Positions 42,928 to 50,645 of a stretch of DNA of 50,645 nucleotides are shown in pieces. Source of the stretch: an uncultured Steroidobacter sp. GTDB lineage: Bacteria; Pseudomonadota; Gammaproteobacteria; Steroidobacterales; Steroidobacteraceae. The DNA lies in NCBI RefSeq assembly GCF_937958065.1, contig NZ_CALFXI010000066.1, positions 1 to 50,645 of the forward strand. Reading direction: 5' to 3'. Within the stretch, counting starts at the first letter, position 1, and every line of letters begins with the position of its first letter. Both the position numbers and the translations under genes were made by a program. The notes under the pieces are model-generated. The model did not search any database and was not told where the DNA came from. It saw nothing but the letters and a program-made list of their open reading frames with translations.

Positions 42928-43748
42928 GGGCGCGCTCCCTTACGTTCTCGCTGCACCGTCGGCGCGAGCGTGCCGGAGTCCAGCCGCTCTCCCGTGCCGA
43001 CGAATCCCCTGTTTACGATGCATCCCGTCAGCCGCCCACGCCGCACGATGAACTCGCGAGCGACGCGGTGAATCACGATGTCGCCGCCATCGACGCTGAA
43101 GTTGAGCAGCGATTCGGTGTCGTCTTCACCACGCACGAAAATCGCGGGCAGCTCGGTCTTGCTGCCAAACGTCAGGCGTGTGTGAACGCCGTCGTCCGAC
43201 GCGGCGATCGGCTTAACGGCGGGACTGCCGCAAAACCAGTAATCGATATTCCGGGGGCGGCTTTCGCGCGCGGCGAGGAGATCCGACTCCACCAGCTGAG
43301 CCGGTGTGGGGCCGGTAGACCCCAGTCGTTGCGGGTACACGAAGCGAACCGCATAGATCACTTCGTCCTTGAGTGGATTTGGCCGCCGATCCGCAACCGA
43401 GTAGTCGAACCGATAGGCGCGTCGGTTCGTGTAGACGACGAAGTTCGTACCTACGTTCGCCGCGCGAGGCTTGAGGATGACGTGGTTCTCGTGTGCGCCG
43501 AACGTGATGGCATCGAGATCACCGCCTGCCTGGCCAACGAACTCCTCGCCTTCCTCAAACACGAGCTCGATCCCGTAACCGACAAAGCCCTGCAGGCGAT
43601 ACACCTCGTCATCGCGGTACTCAGCCGTACGAATACGTGGATCGATCGTTCCGGGAACCGGCACGCTTTCTGCGCATGTAGCGTTCGCCGCGCCGAGAGC
43701 GGCGAGCGCGAGCCAATAGAGTGTGCGCGTTCGAACTGCACGGCTCAC
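42924..43748 (-). CDS. virB9: VirB9/TrbG/CagX outer-membrane core protein
   Basis: A 274-residue protein with signal peptide (LYWLALAALGAANATCA), then the CagX pattern: VYRLQGFVGYGIELVFEEGE, ILKPRAANVGTNFVVYTN, and the C-terminal VHTRLTFGSKTELPAIFV. With VirB7 and VirB10 it makes the outer-membrane core ring. GTG start overlaps the virB8 stop; stop overlaps virB10. Confidence 0.95.
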   Translation of the reverse strand: MSRAVRTRTLYWLALAALGAANATCAESVPVPGTIDPRIRTAEYRDDEVYRLQGFVGYGIELVFEEGEEFVGQAGGDLDAITFGAHENHVILKPRAANVGTNFVVYTNRRAYRFDYSVADRRPNPLKDEVIYAVRFVYPQRLGSTGPTPAQLVESDLLAARESRPRNIDYWFCGSPAVKPIAASDDGVHTRLTFGSKTELPAIFVRGEDDTESLLNFSVDGGDIVIHRVAREFIVRRGRLTGCIVNRGFVGTGERLDSGTLAPTVQRERKGARP

Positions 43749-44500
43749 GGCACACCTCGCACCGATGTGCCGGCGGACGACATGACTGTCTGCGTCGGCG
43801 CCGTTTCCGGCTCGACCAGCACCTCCGGCTCAGAGCGAAAGTCGATGATGCGAAACCCGAGCGGATTCCATCGACGCGTCTTCGGATCCTTAGATGGTTC
43901 CGCATACGCGTACTGAATCGTCGCGATCCAATAGCTCTTCTGCTCCTCCGCACCATCGGCCGTCCGCTTCGCTTTGATGTAGCGAACCTGGGCGAGATCG
44001 GCGATACCGCTTGCGCGCGTAAAGAAGCTGACCGACGTGACTTGCGCCCGAACAGTCGTTCCGTCCTTGTAGACGTTCAGAGGCGAGGCCGGATTGCTGC
44101 GATTCCACTGCGCGTACCATGCTTGATTGCGTTGCGGCGTGTGAAAGGCGCCGCACTCTTCGTAGTCGCTTTCGGCCGTGGCATGAGTGAAGCGCTCGCA
44201 CACGCTGACGTAGTGATCGAGGAAGTAGCGCGTGACTGCCTCGGGCATGTCGGCTTGGCCCACGAATACAGGCACGACATCGACCAGTCCGCTCGTGTTA
44301 TCCACGCGGATGACGAACGGCTCCACACGCTTCAATGGCATCAGCAACATCAGAGCTGTTGCGACTACGATGGCGCAGACCCAACCCGCGCCGGCAACAG
44401 ACCAAGCGATGCGCAGCGTGCGGCGCGCCTGAGCCGCGCGATCCGCGTCCCAAGATGCCGCCTCCTTGAAATAGGCGTCGAGTGCAGCGTCTGTGCTCAC
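43745..44500 (-). CDS. virB8: VirB8 inner-membrane assembly factor
   Basis: 251 residues: cytoplasmic N-terminus, one membrane helix (SVAGAGWVCAIVVATALMLL), and the periplasmic VirB8 domain (MPLKRVEPFVIRVDNTSG; YVSVCERFTHATAESDYEEC; SWIATIQYAYAEP-like segment). Starts with GTG in a GTGA overlap with the virB7-like gene. Assembly hub of the system. Confidence 0.95.
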   Translation of the reverse strand: MSTDAALDAYFKEAASWDADRAAQARRTLRIAWSVAGAGWVCAIVVATALMLLMPLKRVEPFVIRVDNTSGLVDVVPVFVGQADMPEAVTRYFLDHYVSVCERFTHATAESDYEECGAFHTPQRNQAWYAQWNRSNPASPLNVYKDGTTVRAQVTSVSFFTRASGIADLAQVRYIKAKRTADGAEEQKSYWIATIQYAYAEPSKDPKTRRWNPLGFRIIDFRSEPEVLVEPETAPTQTVMSSAGTSVRGVP

Positions 44501-44676
44501 GATTCGCCCTCGCCCGCGTTCCGGCCTGCCGTCGGCGGAGTGCTCGAGTTCTTCTGCAACGTGTTCGCCGCTGGCATGTTGATCGGCTCCAATCGGCCAT
44601 CACAGCGGACAGCACTTCCCTGCGTTGCACAGCCGGTCATGATCAGGAACAAACACGCGAGCACAGGCGCCTTCAT
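44497..44676 (-). CDS. virB7: VirB7-like small lipoprotein, 59 aa
   Basis: ATG at 44676 opens a 59-residue protein, MKAPVLACLFLIMTGCATQG with lipobox MTGC (Cys16), followed by a serine/threonine-rich mature part ending AGEGES. Its stop forms a GTGA overlap with virB8. Position between virB6 and virB8, size and lipobox identify it as the VirB7 position. Short VirB7 lipoproteins stabilise VirB9 in the outer membrane. Sequence similarity in this family is low, so identity rests on position and lipobox. Confidence 0.85.
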   Translation of the reverse strand: MKAPVLACLFLIMTGCATQGSAVRCDGRLEPINMPAANTLQKNSSTPPTAGRNAGEGES

Positions 44677-44694
44677 CGACTGACTCCTAGCTGC

Positions 44695-45708
44695 TCACCC
44701 TCGAGCTCGAACTGTGTTCTCGCGCCAACCACGCGCAAGGCGACGGGCGCCGGCGCTGATGCCGCGACGGGTGTAGTAACCGGCCTTCCTGCCCAACGAA
44801 TCCCAGCGGGTCGTGTCGCGGTCCATGAGGCCGCGCGAGAATTGGCCGGCCCCACGCACGCCCGTACCAAACCCCCAAGCGAGAGCAGCGCTCACAACGC
44901 CGAACGTCGAGAGCGCGAGACCACTCGCAAGACCTGCGGCCATGGGCATCACTTGGCGCATCACGAGGAACGTGAGGCCTGCCGCCATGCATACGCGCAC
45001 TGCATGTGCGATCTGGATACCACCACCCGCGCTCGCGGCCTCTTCGGCCGCGGCGGTCAGGATCCGCAACATGAGCGCGGCAACGAGTACGGTCAGGATG
45101 CTGATGAATCCGTAGTTCGCCATCTGCGCGATCCAGGATTCGAAGAATCGCTTTGTGGTCTCGAAGAAGAGAAAGGCAATGAAGAGCGGCCCCAATGCGA
45201 TCAGAACCGACAAAGCGATTCGGGACAGGGTCAGGAGAAAAATCGTATAGACCGCTGTCAGTCCCACAATCAGATACACCGCACACCCAGCGATGTACAA
45301 AGAAAAATTCCCGTCGAGGACTCCGCCCTGTCGAAGGAGCGAGGCTCCAGCTTCGCTCCCCAGAAACATGATGCGGTCGATAACCGTCACCGAGTCGTAC
45401 GCACCGATGACTGCCGCTACGAGTTGTGTCGGCGCGTAGAAGAAGGTGTCGACGATCACTGAGTTGTACAGCCAGAGCGACACACTCGTACCGAGAATCA
45501 CAGCGAGAACCACGAGACGCTTCACGCCGGTGATGAACGGTTCCTCGATCTTGCCCACGAGATGCAAGTATCCCCAGATCACGACGTAGAGGATGGCGAG
45601 CGTCACGATCGTCGGTTCGAGCACGGCCGCGAGTCTCGCCGTGTTATCTCCAATGTAGTTGGCGAGGATCCCGGTAAGCCAGGCATTGAACTGATCGAAG
45701 AAGTCCAT
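44695..45708 (-). CDS. virB6: VirB6/TrbL polytopic inner-membrane protein
   Basis: 337 residues with about six membrane segments (e.g. LEPTIVTLAILYVVIWGYL; LVVLAVILGTSVSLWLYN; CAVYLIVGLTAVYTIFLLTL; IALSVLIALGPLFIAFLFF) and a conserved FFETTKRFFESWIAQM turn. The basic C-terminal tail is rich in glycine and arginine. Part of the inner-membrane translocation platform. GAGGAG lies eight bases before the ATG. Confidence 0.93.
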   Translation of the reverse strand: MDFFDQFNAWLTGILANYIGDNTARLAAVLEPTIVTLAILYVVIWGYLHLVGKIEEPFITGVKRLVVLAVILGTSVSLWLYNSVIVDTFFYAPTQLVAAVIGAYDSVTVIDRIMFLGSEAGASLLRQGGVLDGNFSLYIAGCAVYLIVGLTAVYTIFLLTLSRIALSVLIALGPLFIAFLFFETTKRFFESWIAQMANYGFISILTVLVAALMLRILTAAAEEAASAGGGIQIAHAVRVCMAAGLTFLVMRQVMPMAAGLASGLALSTFGVVSAALAWGFGTGVRGAGQFSRGLMDRDTTRWDSLGRKAGYYTRRGISAGARRLARGWRENTVRARG

Positions 45709-45720
45709 GAGCGCTCCTCG

Positions 45721-46101
45721 TTATCTACCCGGGCCCTCGCTCGTGCCATCCCGCTGCGAATTACCGTCCGCTTCCTTCTGAGGCGATCCGCCAGACTCAT
45801 TTCTATCGGTCGAGAGCTGCAGCGGCGGGAGATCTCGTAGTGATCCGATGCTTTCCAAACTCCCGGCCTGGCGCGCATTGATGCAATCAGGTGTGTTGCG
45901 CAACGTGCCGGGATCATTGGCGCACTCGGCGAGTTTCGCTTCCCGCGCGTCTCGATTGGCTCGGTAATAGTCGACTGTCTCATGCGTTGGATTCGGCGGC
46001 GGCGCACAGGCGGCGAAACCGACTGTGACAACAATCCCTAAACAGATCCGCGCGCCAAATGCGCCGCGCCGAATGCGAACCAACACTCTGTTGCTTTTCA
46101 T
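45721..46101 (-). CDS. eexN: EexN-family entry-exclusion lipoprotein, 126 aa
   Basis: A lipoprotein signal (CLGIVVTVGFAACAPPP, lipobox FAAC) followed by ETVDYYRANRDAREAKLAEC and CANDPGTLRNTPDCINARQA, the cysteine-bracketed EexN pattern. Entry-exclusion lipoproteins prevent redundant conjugation between cells that already carry the element. Located between virB5 and virB6, the usual eex position; starts just after the virB5 stop with GAGG upstream. Confidence 0.88.
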   Translation of the reverse strand: MKSNRVLVRIRRGAFGARICLGIVVTVGFAACAPPPNPTHETVDYYRANRDAREAKLAECANDPGTLRNTPDCINARQAGSLESIGSLRDLPPLQLSTDRNESGGSPQKEADGNSQRDGTSEGPGR

Positions 46102-46102
46102 G

Positions 46103-46816
46103 TCACAGCCTCATTGGAGGAAGATCACGGAGAGAACCAATTGCAGCGAGCGCCTGCTCACGTACGCGCTGCCGGCGTGCCCATTCTTCGGCCTGCGCTG
46201 CCTGATACAGGACACCGAGCTTCGTGGCCTCGTTCTGCAGCATCCCCTGCTCTGCCTGGATGCGCGCTTGCAGATCCAGAATTGCCTTTTGGTCGCCAGC
46301 ACCTGGGATGGCGTCGATCAGCTGCTGAATGGAGTCGAATCGCCGGCTCGTCTGAGACAGCGCCTCTCGGGTCAACGCTTGCAGCATCGCTGCCGAACGG
46401 CGTGCCGCTTCCAGATGCAGCCGGTCCGCCTGCGAGAGAGTCGCAATCTGCTGCGGAGTAAGCACCGCGTTTCCATTGATGAGACGCTGCAGCTCCGCGG
46501 CGAGCGCACCGTAGCCAGTGCTGGTTTGATCGAGCACGGCTGCGAGCTGTTGCCAGTCGGACGGCAGATAGTTGCGATTCGTGCCTGAGAGCAGTCGTTC
46601 CATTCCGCGTCCGCCCCGCATCGAGTCGAGCGTCTCCCGTGCTTGCTGCAGTTGGTCACGAGTCGTCTCGAGCTGCTCGCGCATCGTGTTCACCTGCTGA
46701 ATCAGCTGCGCGATCGCTCCGACGTCTACGACCGCCCACTGCGCCTGGGCGAGCGGGCTGACGCCGAATCCCGTGACTAGCCATACGATCAACCAGCGAA
46801 CCTTGATTGGTGACAT
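46103..46816 (-). CDS. virB5: VirB5 minor pilus-tip protein
   Basis: About 237 residues from ATG at 46816, which has a near-perfect GGAGGT seven bases upstream; a GTG at 46837 is less likely. Signal peptide WLIVWLVTGFGVSPLAQA, then a long helical protein (AQLIQQVNTMREQLETTRDQ; ILDLQARIQAEQGMLQNEAT) with the C-terminal AQAEEWARRQRVREQALAAI. VirB5 sits at the pilus tip and aids recipient contact. Confidence 0.92.
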   Translation of the reverse strand: MSPIKVRWLIVWLVTGFGVSPLAQAQWAVVDVGAIAQLIQQVNTMREQLETTRDQLQQARETLDSMRGGRGMERLLSGTNRNYLPSDWQQLAAVLDQTSTGYGALAAELQRLINGNAVLTPQQIATLSQADRLHLEAARRSAAMLQALTREALSQTSRRFDSIQQLIDAIPGAGDQKAILDLQARIQAEQGMLQNEATKLGVLYQAAQAEEWARRQRVREQALAAIGSLRDLPPMRL

Positions 46817-46850
46817 GGCGAATACCTCCGCGCTCACGTAGTACGTGTCT

Positions 46851-49295
46851 TCAGTGCCTTCCGAATTGCTGCATAAAGGTTGCTAGCCACTGCGAAGGAT
46901 CAGGCCCAGCAGTCCGCATGATCTGGTGCATCCGCTCGACAGTGCTCCGGCGGCCGGAGATCACGGCTAACTCCGCATCGAATCCCTTGAGGTCAAGCGC
47001 GCAGACGATGCTGTAGTGCCCCTGCTTCACCAGGAACATCCGGGATCCAGGCTCGAGCTGCTCCTTCAGCAACTTGAACTCGCGCTCCGTGAGACCGAAG
47101 CCTTCGATGTAGTCGCGCGCGTCCGCATCGGGATTCGGAAAGAAGATTTTGGTCGCGGTCTGCTCGACGATCGTGCGCGCAATGCGGCTGCTAAGCACAC
47201 TGCTCGGCGTCTGCGTGGCCGCACACAGCACGCCGTTCAGCTTCCGCCATGTCTTCGGCGCGTTGTCCGCGAAGCTCTCGAAGTCAGCATCCGCTAGCGC
47301 ATTTGAGAATTCGTCGACCCAGCACACGAGCTGTCGGCCATCGAGCAGCTGCTCGACCAAATGGAAGAGGTAACGGTTTACCGGTCCGCGAATCAGCTCG
47401 TGCGTGAGAAAGTGCGTAACGTCGAATCCAATCGTCGTGCGCCCCTGGATCTGTGGGACCACAGAATCGACTGGGTTGTCGAACACCCAGGCGTACTCAC
47501 CGCCCGCGCTCTCGCACCATCGAGCAAGGCGCGCGTGGATTCCATCGGCCAGCGTCGGATCGGTGAACTCGATCAGCCGCGAGAGTCGCCTCGCAGACCT
47601 CTCGAGTGCCAGCGTGCCGCGCAGTGCTTGGTCTAGATCTGCCTGCTCTCGCGTTGTGAGCGGCGCCGAACCGCGCGCGAGCATGCGAAGCAATCCTTTC
47701 TGGAATTCCACATTCCCGGCCGTGGGCTCGAGTTGCAGCGGATTGAATCCAGTCGGCTCGCCGGGTTTTAGCGGCAGGTACACCCCGCCAAGTGCGCGCA
47801 CGAGAATCTCCAATCCGCAGTCCTTGTCGAACACGACCTGCGTCGCACCCTGCGCAGCAAGCATCGATACCATGAAGCCGATAAAGACTGTCTTACCTGA
47901 ACCCGTCGGGCCACAGATGAATGTGTGCCCGGTGTCCTTGCGGCTGCCGCCTTCCGGGTCTCGCGGATCCGATGCATGAAGACTGAAGTAGTACGGTGAG
48001 CGCGCGCTCGTGATCAGCAGAGCGAGCGCATCGCCCCAGTGATTCCCCGTCGCGCGACCGACTGGATAGTTGTGGAACGGTGCCATCGCGGCGAAATTGC
48101 GTGAGCTGATCGGCGCCTTTCGTGGCCTCAGACTGAAGCAGCCCGGCAGCTGCGCCCAGAACGCCGCCTCGAGCGCGAGATCCTCGCGCGCGACGGTCAT
48201 TCCACAGTCCGCCAGCATCGTGCGCGCGAGAGCGACATCATCATTCAGGCGCCTGAGGAGATTCGCGTCCGCCCTCGAAAGCGCTTCCATGGCCGGTGTG
48301 AGCACCTGCAGCGTGAAGTGGTGATCGCCCATTGCGAACTCGTTCGCCGTCAACGCATCAAGCGCCTCTTTGAGCTCCTCTGCCTGGCTCACTGCGAAGT
48401 CGCCTGCGTTCGCCATGCGGTTGTATTGCCGCTGCAGGAGCCCTTGTGCTGTGCCTTTCGTCAGGAATGCAAACGACTGTGTGAGGACGAATTCGAACGG
48501 CGCCGATAGCAGCGCGTTGTACATGCCAACGCTCGTCGGCGTCGGATACTCCTTGATGCCGACTACGGCTCCTAACCGCGTCTGAGTTGGCAGCCGATAC
48601 TCAATAGATTCACTGCCGAACAGCGGCCTGGTCGTGGCGAGCACTTCGTTCAGTGGGGCTCGCGGCAGTGGCACGGGTTGCCACTCGCCGTTGATGAGAA
48701 CTCCGAGGAACTCGAGAAGCTTCGAGTTGCGTCGACCGCCGCACTCGTACACGCCCAAGCCTTCCGGCTCGTACCTGGCAAGTGATGCCGAGATCGTCTG
48801 GCCGAGCTTCTCGCAAGCGTCGATCGATGCCGCCAGGTCAACGTTTTCACCACCACGGCTCGTGCGGGCCAGCAGCTTCGATGCTACGCCGCCAGCTGCG
48901 CCGGCCACTGGGCGATACACGATGGACAGGAACAGCTCGTTGACCATGAGGGTCTCGCCCGCTAGGCGATCGCGATACTTCCGCGCGAGCATTCCGGCAA
49001 AACCGCTTGTCGATTCGCTGTCGGGGACCATGCGCTCGCGGCGCCGGAGAACGTGCGTCCAGACCGCGACGTTTGGGCTTGCGATATTCCGCCACGTCAC
49101 GTTCAGTCGTTCGTGCCAATTGTTCAGCTCATCGTCATCCGCACTCTCGAAGCTCGCGCCGGCGATGCGGAAGACCTGCACGAAATCGCCTGCATACGTC
49201 TTCACGAGTTGCTCGGTCACGTGTGCGGCGTAGGGAATCTGTCGCGCGGCGGCCGACTCGCGACGACTCGCTGCTAGGCGGTGTGCAGCAGTCAT
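46851..49295 (-). CDS. virB4: VirB4 conjugation ATPase
   Basis: About 814 residues from ATG at 49295 (ribosome site GGGAG); the frame to 49406 runs back into virB3. N-terminal CagE/TrbE domain (HVTEQLVKTYAGDFVQVFRI), Walker A HTFICGPTGSGKTVFIGFMV near residue 470, Walker B LVCWVDEFSNALADADF, and a C-terminal ATQTPSSVLSS arginine region. Largest and most conserved ATPase of the system, needed for pilus biogenesis. Start overlaps the virB3 stop. Confidence 0.96.
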   Translation of the reverse strand: MTAAHRLAASRRESAAARQIPYAAHVTEQLVKTYAGDFVQVFRIAGASFESADDDELNNWHERLNVTWRNIASPNVAVWTHVLRRRERMVPDSESTSGFAGMLARKYRDRLAGETLMVNELFLSIVYRPVAGAAGGVASKLLARTSRGGENVDLAASIDACEKLGQTISASLARYEPEGLGVYECGGRRNSKLLEFLGVLINGEWQPVPLPRAPLNEVLATTRPLFGSESIEYRLPTQTRLGAVVGIKEYPTPTSVGMYNALLSAPFEFVLTQSFAFLTKGTAQGLLQRQYNRMANAGDFAVSQAEELKEALDALTANEFAMGDHHFTLQVLTPAMEALSRADANLLRRLNDDVALARTMLADCGMTVAREDLALEAAFWAQLPGCFSLRPRKAPISSRNFAAMAPFHNYPVGRATGNHWGDALALLITSARSPYYFSLHASDPRDPEGGSRKDTGHTFICGPTGSGKTVFIGFMVSMLAAQGATQVVFDKDCGLEILVRALGGVYLPLKPGEPTGFNPLQLEPTAGNVEFQKGLLRMLARGSAPLTTREQADLDQALRGTLALERSARRLSRLIEFTDPTLADGIHARLARWCESAGGEYAWVFDNPVDSVVPQIQGRTTIGFDVTHFLTHELIRGPVNRYLFHLVEQLLDGRQLVCWVDEFSNALADADFESFADNAPKTWRKLNGVLCAATQTPSSVLSSRIARTIVEQTATKIFFPNPDADARDYIEGFGLTEREFKLLKEQLEPGSRMFLVKQGHYSIVCALDLKGFDAELAVISGRRSTVERMHQIMRTAGPDPSQWLATFMQQFGRH

Positions 49296-49681
49296 TGCCG
49301 CTGCTCCCTTGAGATCGGCGCAACCCAGACCGTGACTGTTGCCCTCCTTCGGCCGTGCATATTCGGTAGGTCGACTACGAGCGGACTGTAACTGGCAGCA
49401 CGCCACAGGCGGGCTGAGCCCAGGTACGCAGGTAGCCGCGTGCGAACCCAGAGCAGCATCAGATGAAAAAAGCGCGCGTCACGCGCGCACAGGAGCGCGC
49501 ACAAGCCGTGAATAGGAATCGCGATCAGCAGAGTGAGCAGGTTCTTGGTCATGACGAATATCTCAATCGTGACCACCAGATTCAGAAGTAGAGCCTCATA
49601 GGCCACGCCCCATCGCATGGGTGGACGCGTGATGCCCACGAAGAGCGGATCCGCCGTGAGTCCTGCGTTACGGTCGCTCAT
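49292..49681 (-). CDS. virB3: VirB3 inner-membrane protein, 129 aa
   Basis: ATG at 49681 gives a 129-residue protein starting MSDRNAGLTADPLFVGITRP, the typical PLFKGATRP-like VirB3 opening, followed by two membrane segments (LLLNLVVTIEIFVMTKN; LLTLLIAIPIHGLCALL) and a short basic tail. The longer frame to 49837 overlaps virB2 and is rejected. VirB3 works with VirB4 and the pilin. It starts 7 bp past the virB2 stop and overlaps virB4 by 4 bp. Confidence 0.93.
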   Translation of the reverse strand: MSDRNAGLTADPLFVGITRPPMRWGVAYEALLLNLVVTIEIFVMTKNLLTLLIAIPIHGLCALLCARDARFFHLMLLWVRTRLPAYLGSARLWRAASYSPLVVDLPNMHGRRRATVTVWVAPISREQRQ

Positions 49682-49688
49682 GCCGCGC

Positions 49689-49988
49689 TCATACGCCGAA
49701 CATTCCACGGATCCACGCGACGATCTGCGGCGAACCGAAGATCGCGGCGATTCCCACGATGCAGCCCACAACCCATCCCCAACTGATGCGGCCGACCGCC
49801 GCAGCGATCGCGACGCCGATGACGACGAGAATCGCAATCGGCGTCGCGATCGCCAACGCGAATGTCACAAGCGAGTTGGCGCCAGTATCGAACGGCGACT
49901 GCTGCGCACTGGCGATTAGGGGAAGGTAGAGAATTGCGGCGACACCGAGTTGCCGCGCGATCGAACGATTCACCTTTCTCACGTTCAC
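49689..49988 (-). CDS. virB2: VirB2 major pilin, 99 aa
   Basis: Signal sequence ending LYLPLIASA-QQ, then the two-helix prepilin: LVTFALAIATPIAILVVIGV and GWVVGCIVGIAAIFGS. Length and two hydrophobic helices are typical of VirB2. First gene of the secretion operon, with the shared 27-bp operator 63 bp upstream of the start. Confidence 0.92.
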   Translation of the reverse strand: MNVRKVNRSIARQLGVAAILYLPLIASAQQSPFDTGANSLVTFALAIATPIAILVVIGVAIAAAVGRISWGWVVGCIVGIAAIFGSPQIVAWIRGMFGV

Positions 49989-50051
49989 ATCCCCTTCGAT
50001 TTCTTCTGGGGGACGCTATAGAAACATCGCGCGAGACTGGGGTGGTAGCAA

Positions 50052-50078
50052 AGTTTCGCGGAAAATTCGGACGAAACT
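50052..50078. promoter_or_regulatory. 27-bp palindromic operator, copy 3 (upstream of virB2), with adjacent half-sites
   Basis: Arms AGTTTCG and CGAAACT are perfect, with inner GCGGAAAATTCGG identical to the copy upstream of mobC. Just beyond it, AGTTCGG at 50087-50093 and a second right-arm run ending TTTTTCGGCGAAACT at 50107-50121 form degraded further sites. The cluster lies in the 183-bp gap between virB2 and the FlhD-like gene, where the transfer promoter must be. Confidence 0.75.
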
Positions 50079-50171
50079 CTGAGCAAAGTTCGGGGTGTTC
50101 AGCCGATTTTTCGGCGAAACTCGACACACACGTAAGCGGGCGACGAACGCCTCTGTGCTTTCCCGAGCACG

Positions 50172-50525
50172 TCATACGAACCTGCCATCAAGCAGCGGAA
50201 GGTGCTCGCTGCCGATCAACTGCATGCCGTGGAGATGGATTTCATGCAGGGCTTCTTCGTCGCCGTCTCGTGCTGCTGAGAGAAGCTTTCCCCAGAACGC
50301 TGGAAAATCCACCCAACGCGGCTGTAGGTATCGGCTGTGCCGGGCGGCAATGCGCTCCACATCTTGCGGACCAAGCTCGGCGATGATGCTTCCGACCGCG
50401 GGCGTCATCCCGAAGAGGATGCTCGCTGCACCCCGCTCGAACGCGACCGTACTCCACGCGAGCATGAGCGTCTCTCGCATGAGTTCACTTGCGATCTTGC
50501 CGGTGAGCGCCGCCTGCAGAACCAT
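50172..50525 (-). CDS. FlhD-like transcriptional regulator, about 117 aa
   Basis: No signal peptide. The middle, TLMLAWSTVAFERGAASILF then GMTPAVGSIIAELGPQDVER and RYLQPRW, follows the FlhD pattern in which a helix with LLLAQ is followed by MFRLGI..., a second helix with QMVKLAETNQL, and HFRF; HEIHLHGMQLIG may match the last FlhD helix. ICE-borne FlhC/FlhD-like activators (SetC/SetD in SXT) switch on transfer. The frame continues upstream of 50525 to a TAG near 50627 without an ATG, so the true start may be earlier. No FlhC partner in the window. Assignment is tentative. Confidence 0.45.
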   Translation of the reverse strand: MVLQAALTGKIASELMRETLMLAWSTVAFERGAASILFGMTPAVGSIIAELGPQDVERIAARHSRYLQPRWVDFPAFWGKLLSAARDGDEEALHEIHLHGMQLIGSEHLPLLDGRFV

Positions 50526-50645
50526 CTTGCTTCGGCGGTTCTGTCGTGGGTCCTTTACCGAGCGCCACCACTCGGCATCGTGGAAATGCAGTAAGCGTCT
50601 GCTGAAGGCGCCTTGATGTTTTGTGTTCTATGCCGCCGACTTGAT

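Overview
The window looks like most of an integrative and conjugative element (ICE) in a GC-rich proteobacterium. The chromosome may be gamma- or betaproteobacterial, but nothing here fixes the genus. The left edge carries only the 3' part of a tRNA-Arg(ACG) gene, pointing out of the element, as expected when an ICE integrates into a tRNA 3' end. The right edge lies inside the element, just upstream of a complete P-type (VirB/VirD4) type IV secretion operon. No integrase, replication gene or second att site falls in the window.

Layout. 1-55: tRNA remnant/att. 56-657: non-coding left end with direct repeats and a palindromic operator. 658-825: a short csrA homologue that is easy to miss. 822-2597: small unknown genes on the minus strand. 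2863-7206, plus strand: a ribbon-helix-helix gene, then Gabija (gajA with a frameshift, gajB). 7468-23115, minus strand: a class 1 DISARM operon (drmD, drmMI, drmA, drmB, drmC, almost all overlapping by 4 bp), followed by an HD hydrolase, a NERD protein and a frameshifted PD-(D/E)XK-like gene. 23181-26677: XRE/ImmA-type regulator-peptidase, its coupled partner, and a separate PD-(D/E)XK-like protein. 26887-29530: Lit-like metallopeptidase, relaxase and relaxosome protein. 29648-31599: an ArsR/AHSA1 cargo operon with two tandem operators. 31776-33085: a complete IS5-family element with CTAG target duplication. 33086-36372: small accessory genes separated by four copies of a 137-bp structured element. 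36449-38623: two paralogous accessory proteins (one with an LPD7-like domain). 38630-49988: virD4, virB11, 10, 9, 8, 7, 6, eexN, virB5, 4, 3, 2. 50172-50525: an FlhD-like protein.

How it fits together. The conjugation genes move the element. The cargo is mainly anti-phage defence (Gabija, DISARM and several probable accessory systems). A 27-bp palindromic motif recurs ahead of csrA, the relaxosome operon and virB2, suggesting one regulator controls left end, mobilisation and pilus genes together. CsrA and the FlhD-like protein are candidate regulators.

The most unusual feature is the 137-bp element found four times at 33919-36372, each copy in the 5' leader of a different small gene. All copies are exactly the same length. 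They keep an invariant core while their long helix arms change in a compensated way, and a second nearby hairpin also changes in a compensated way. This is the signature of a selected RNA (or single-stranded DNA) structure, and I do not recognise it as a known family.
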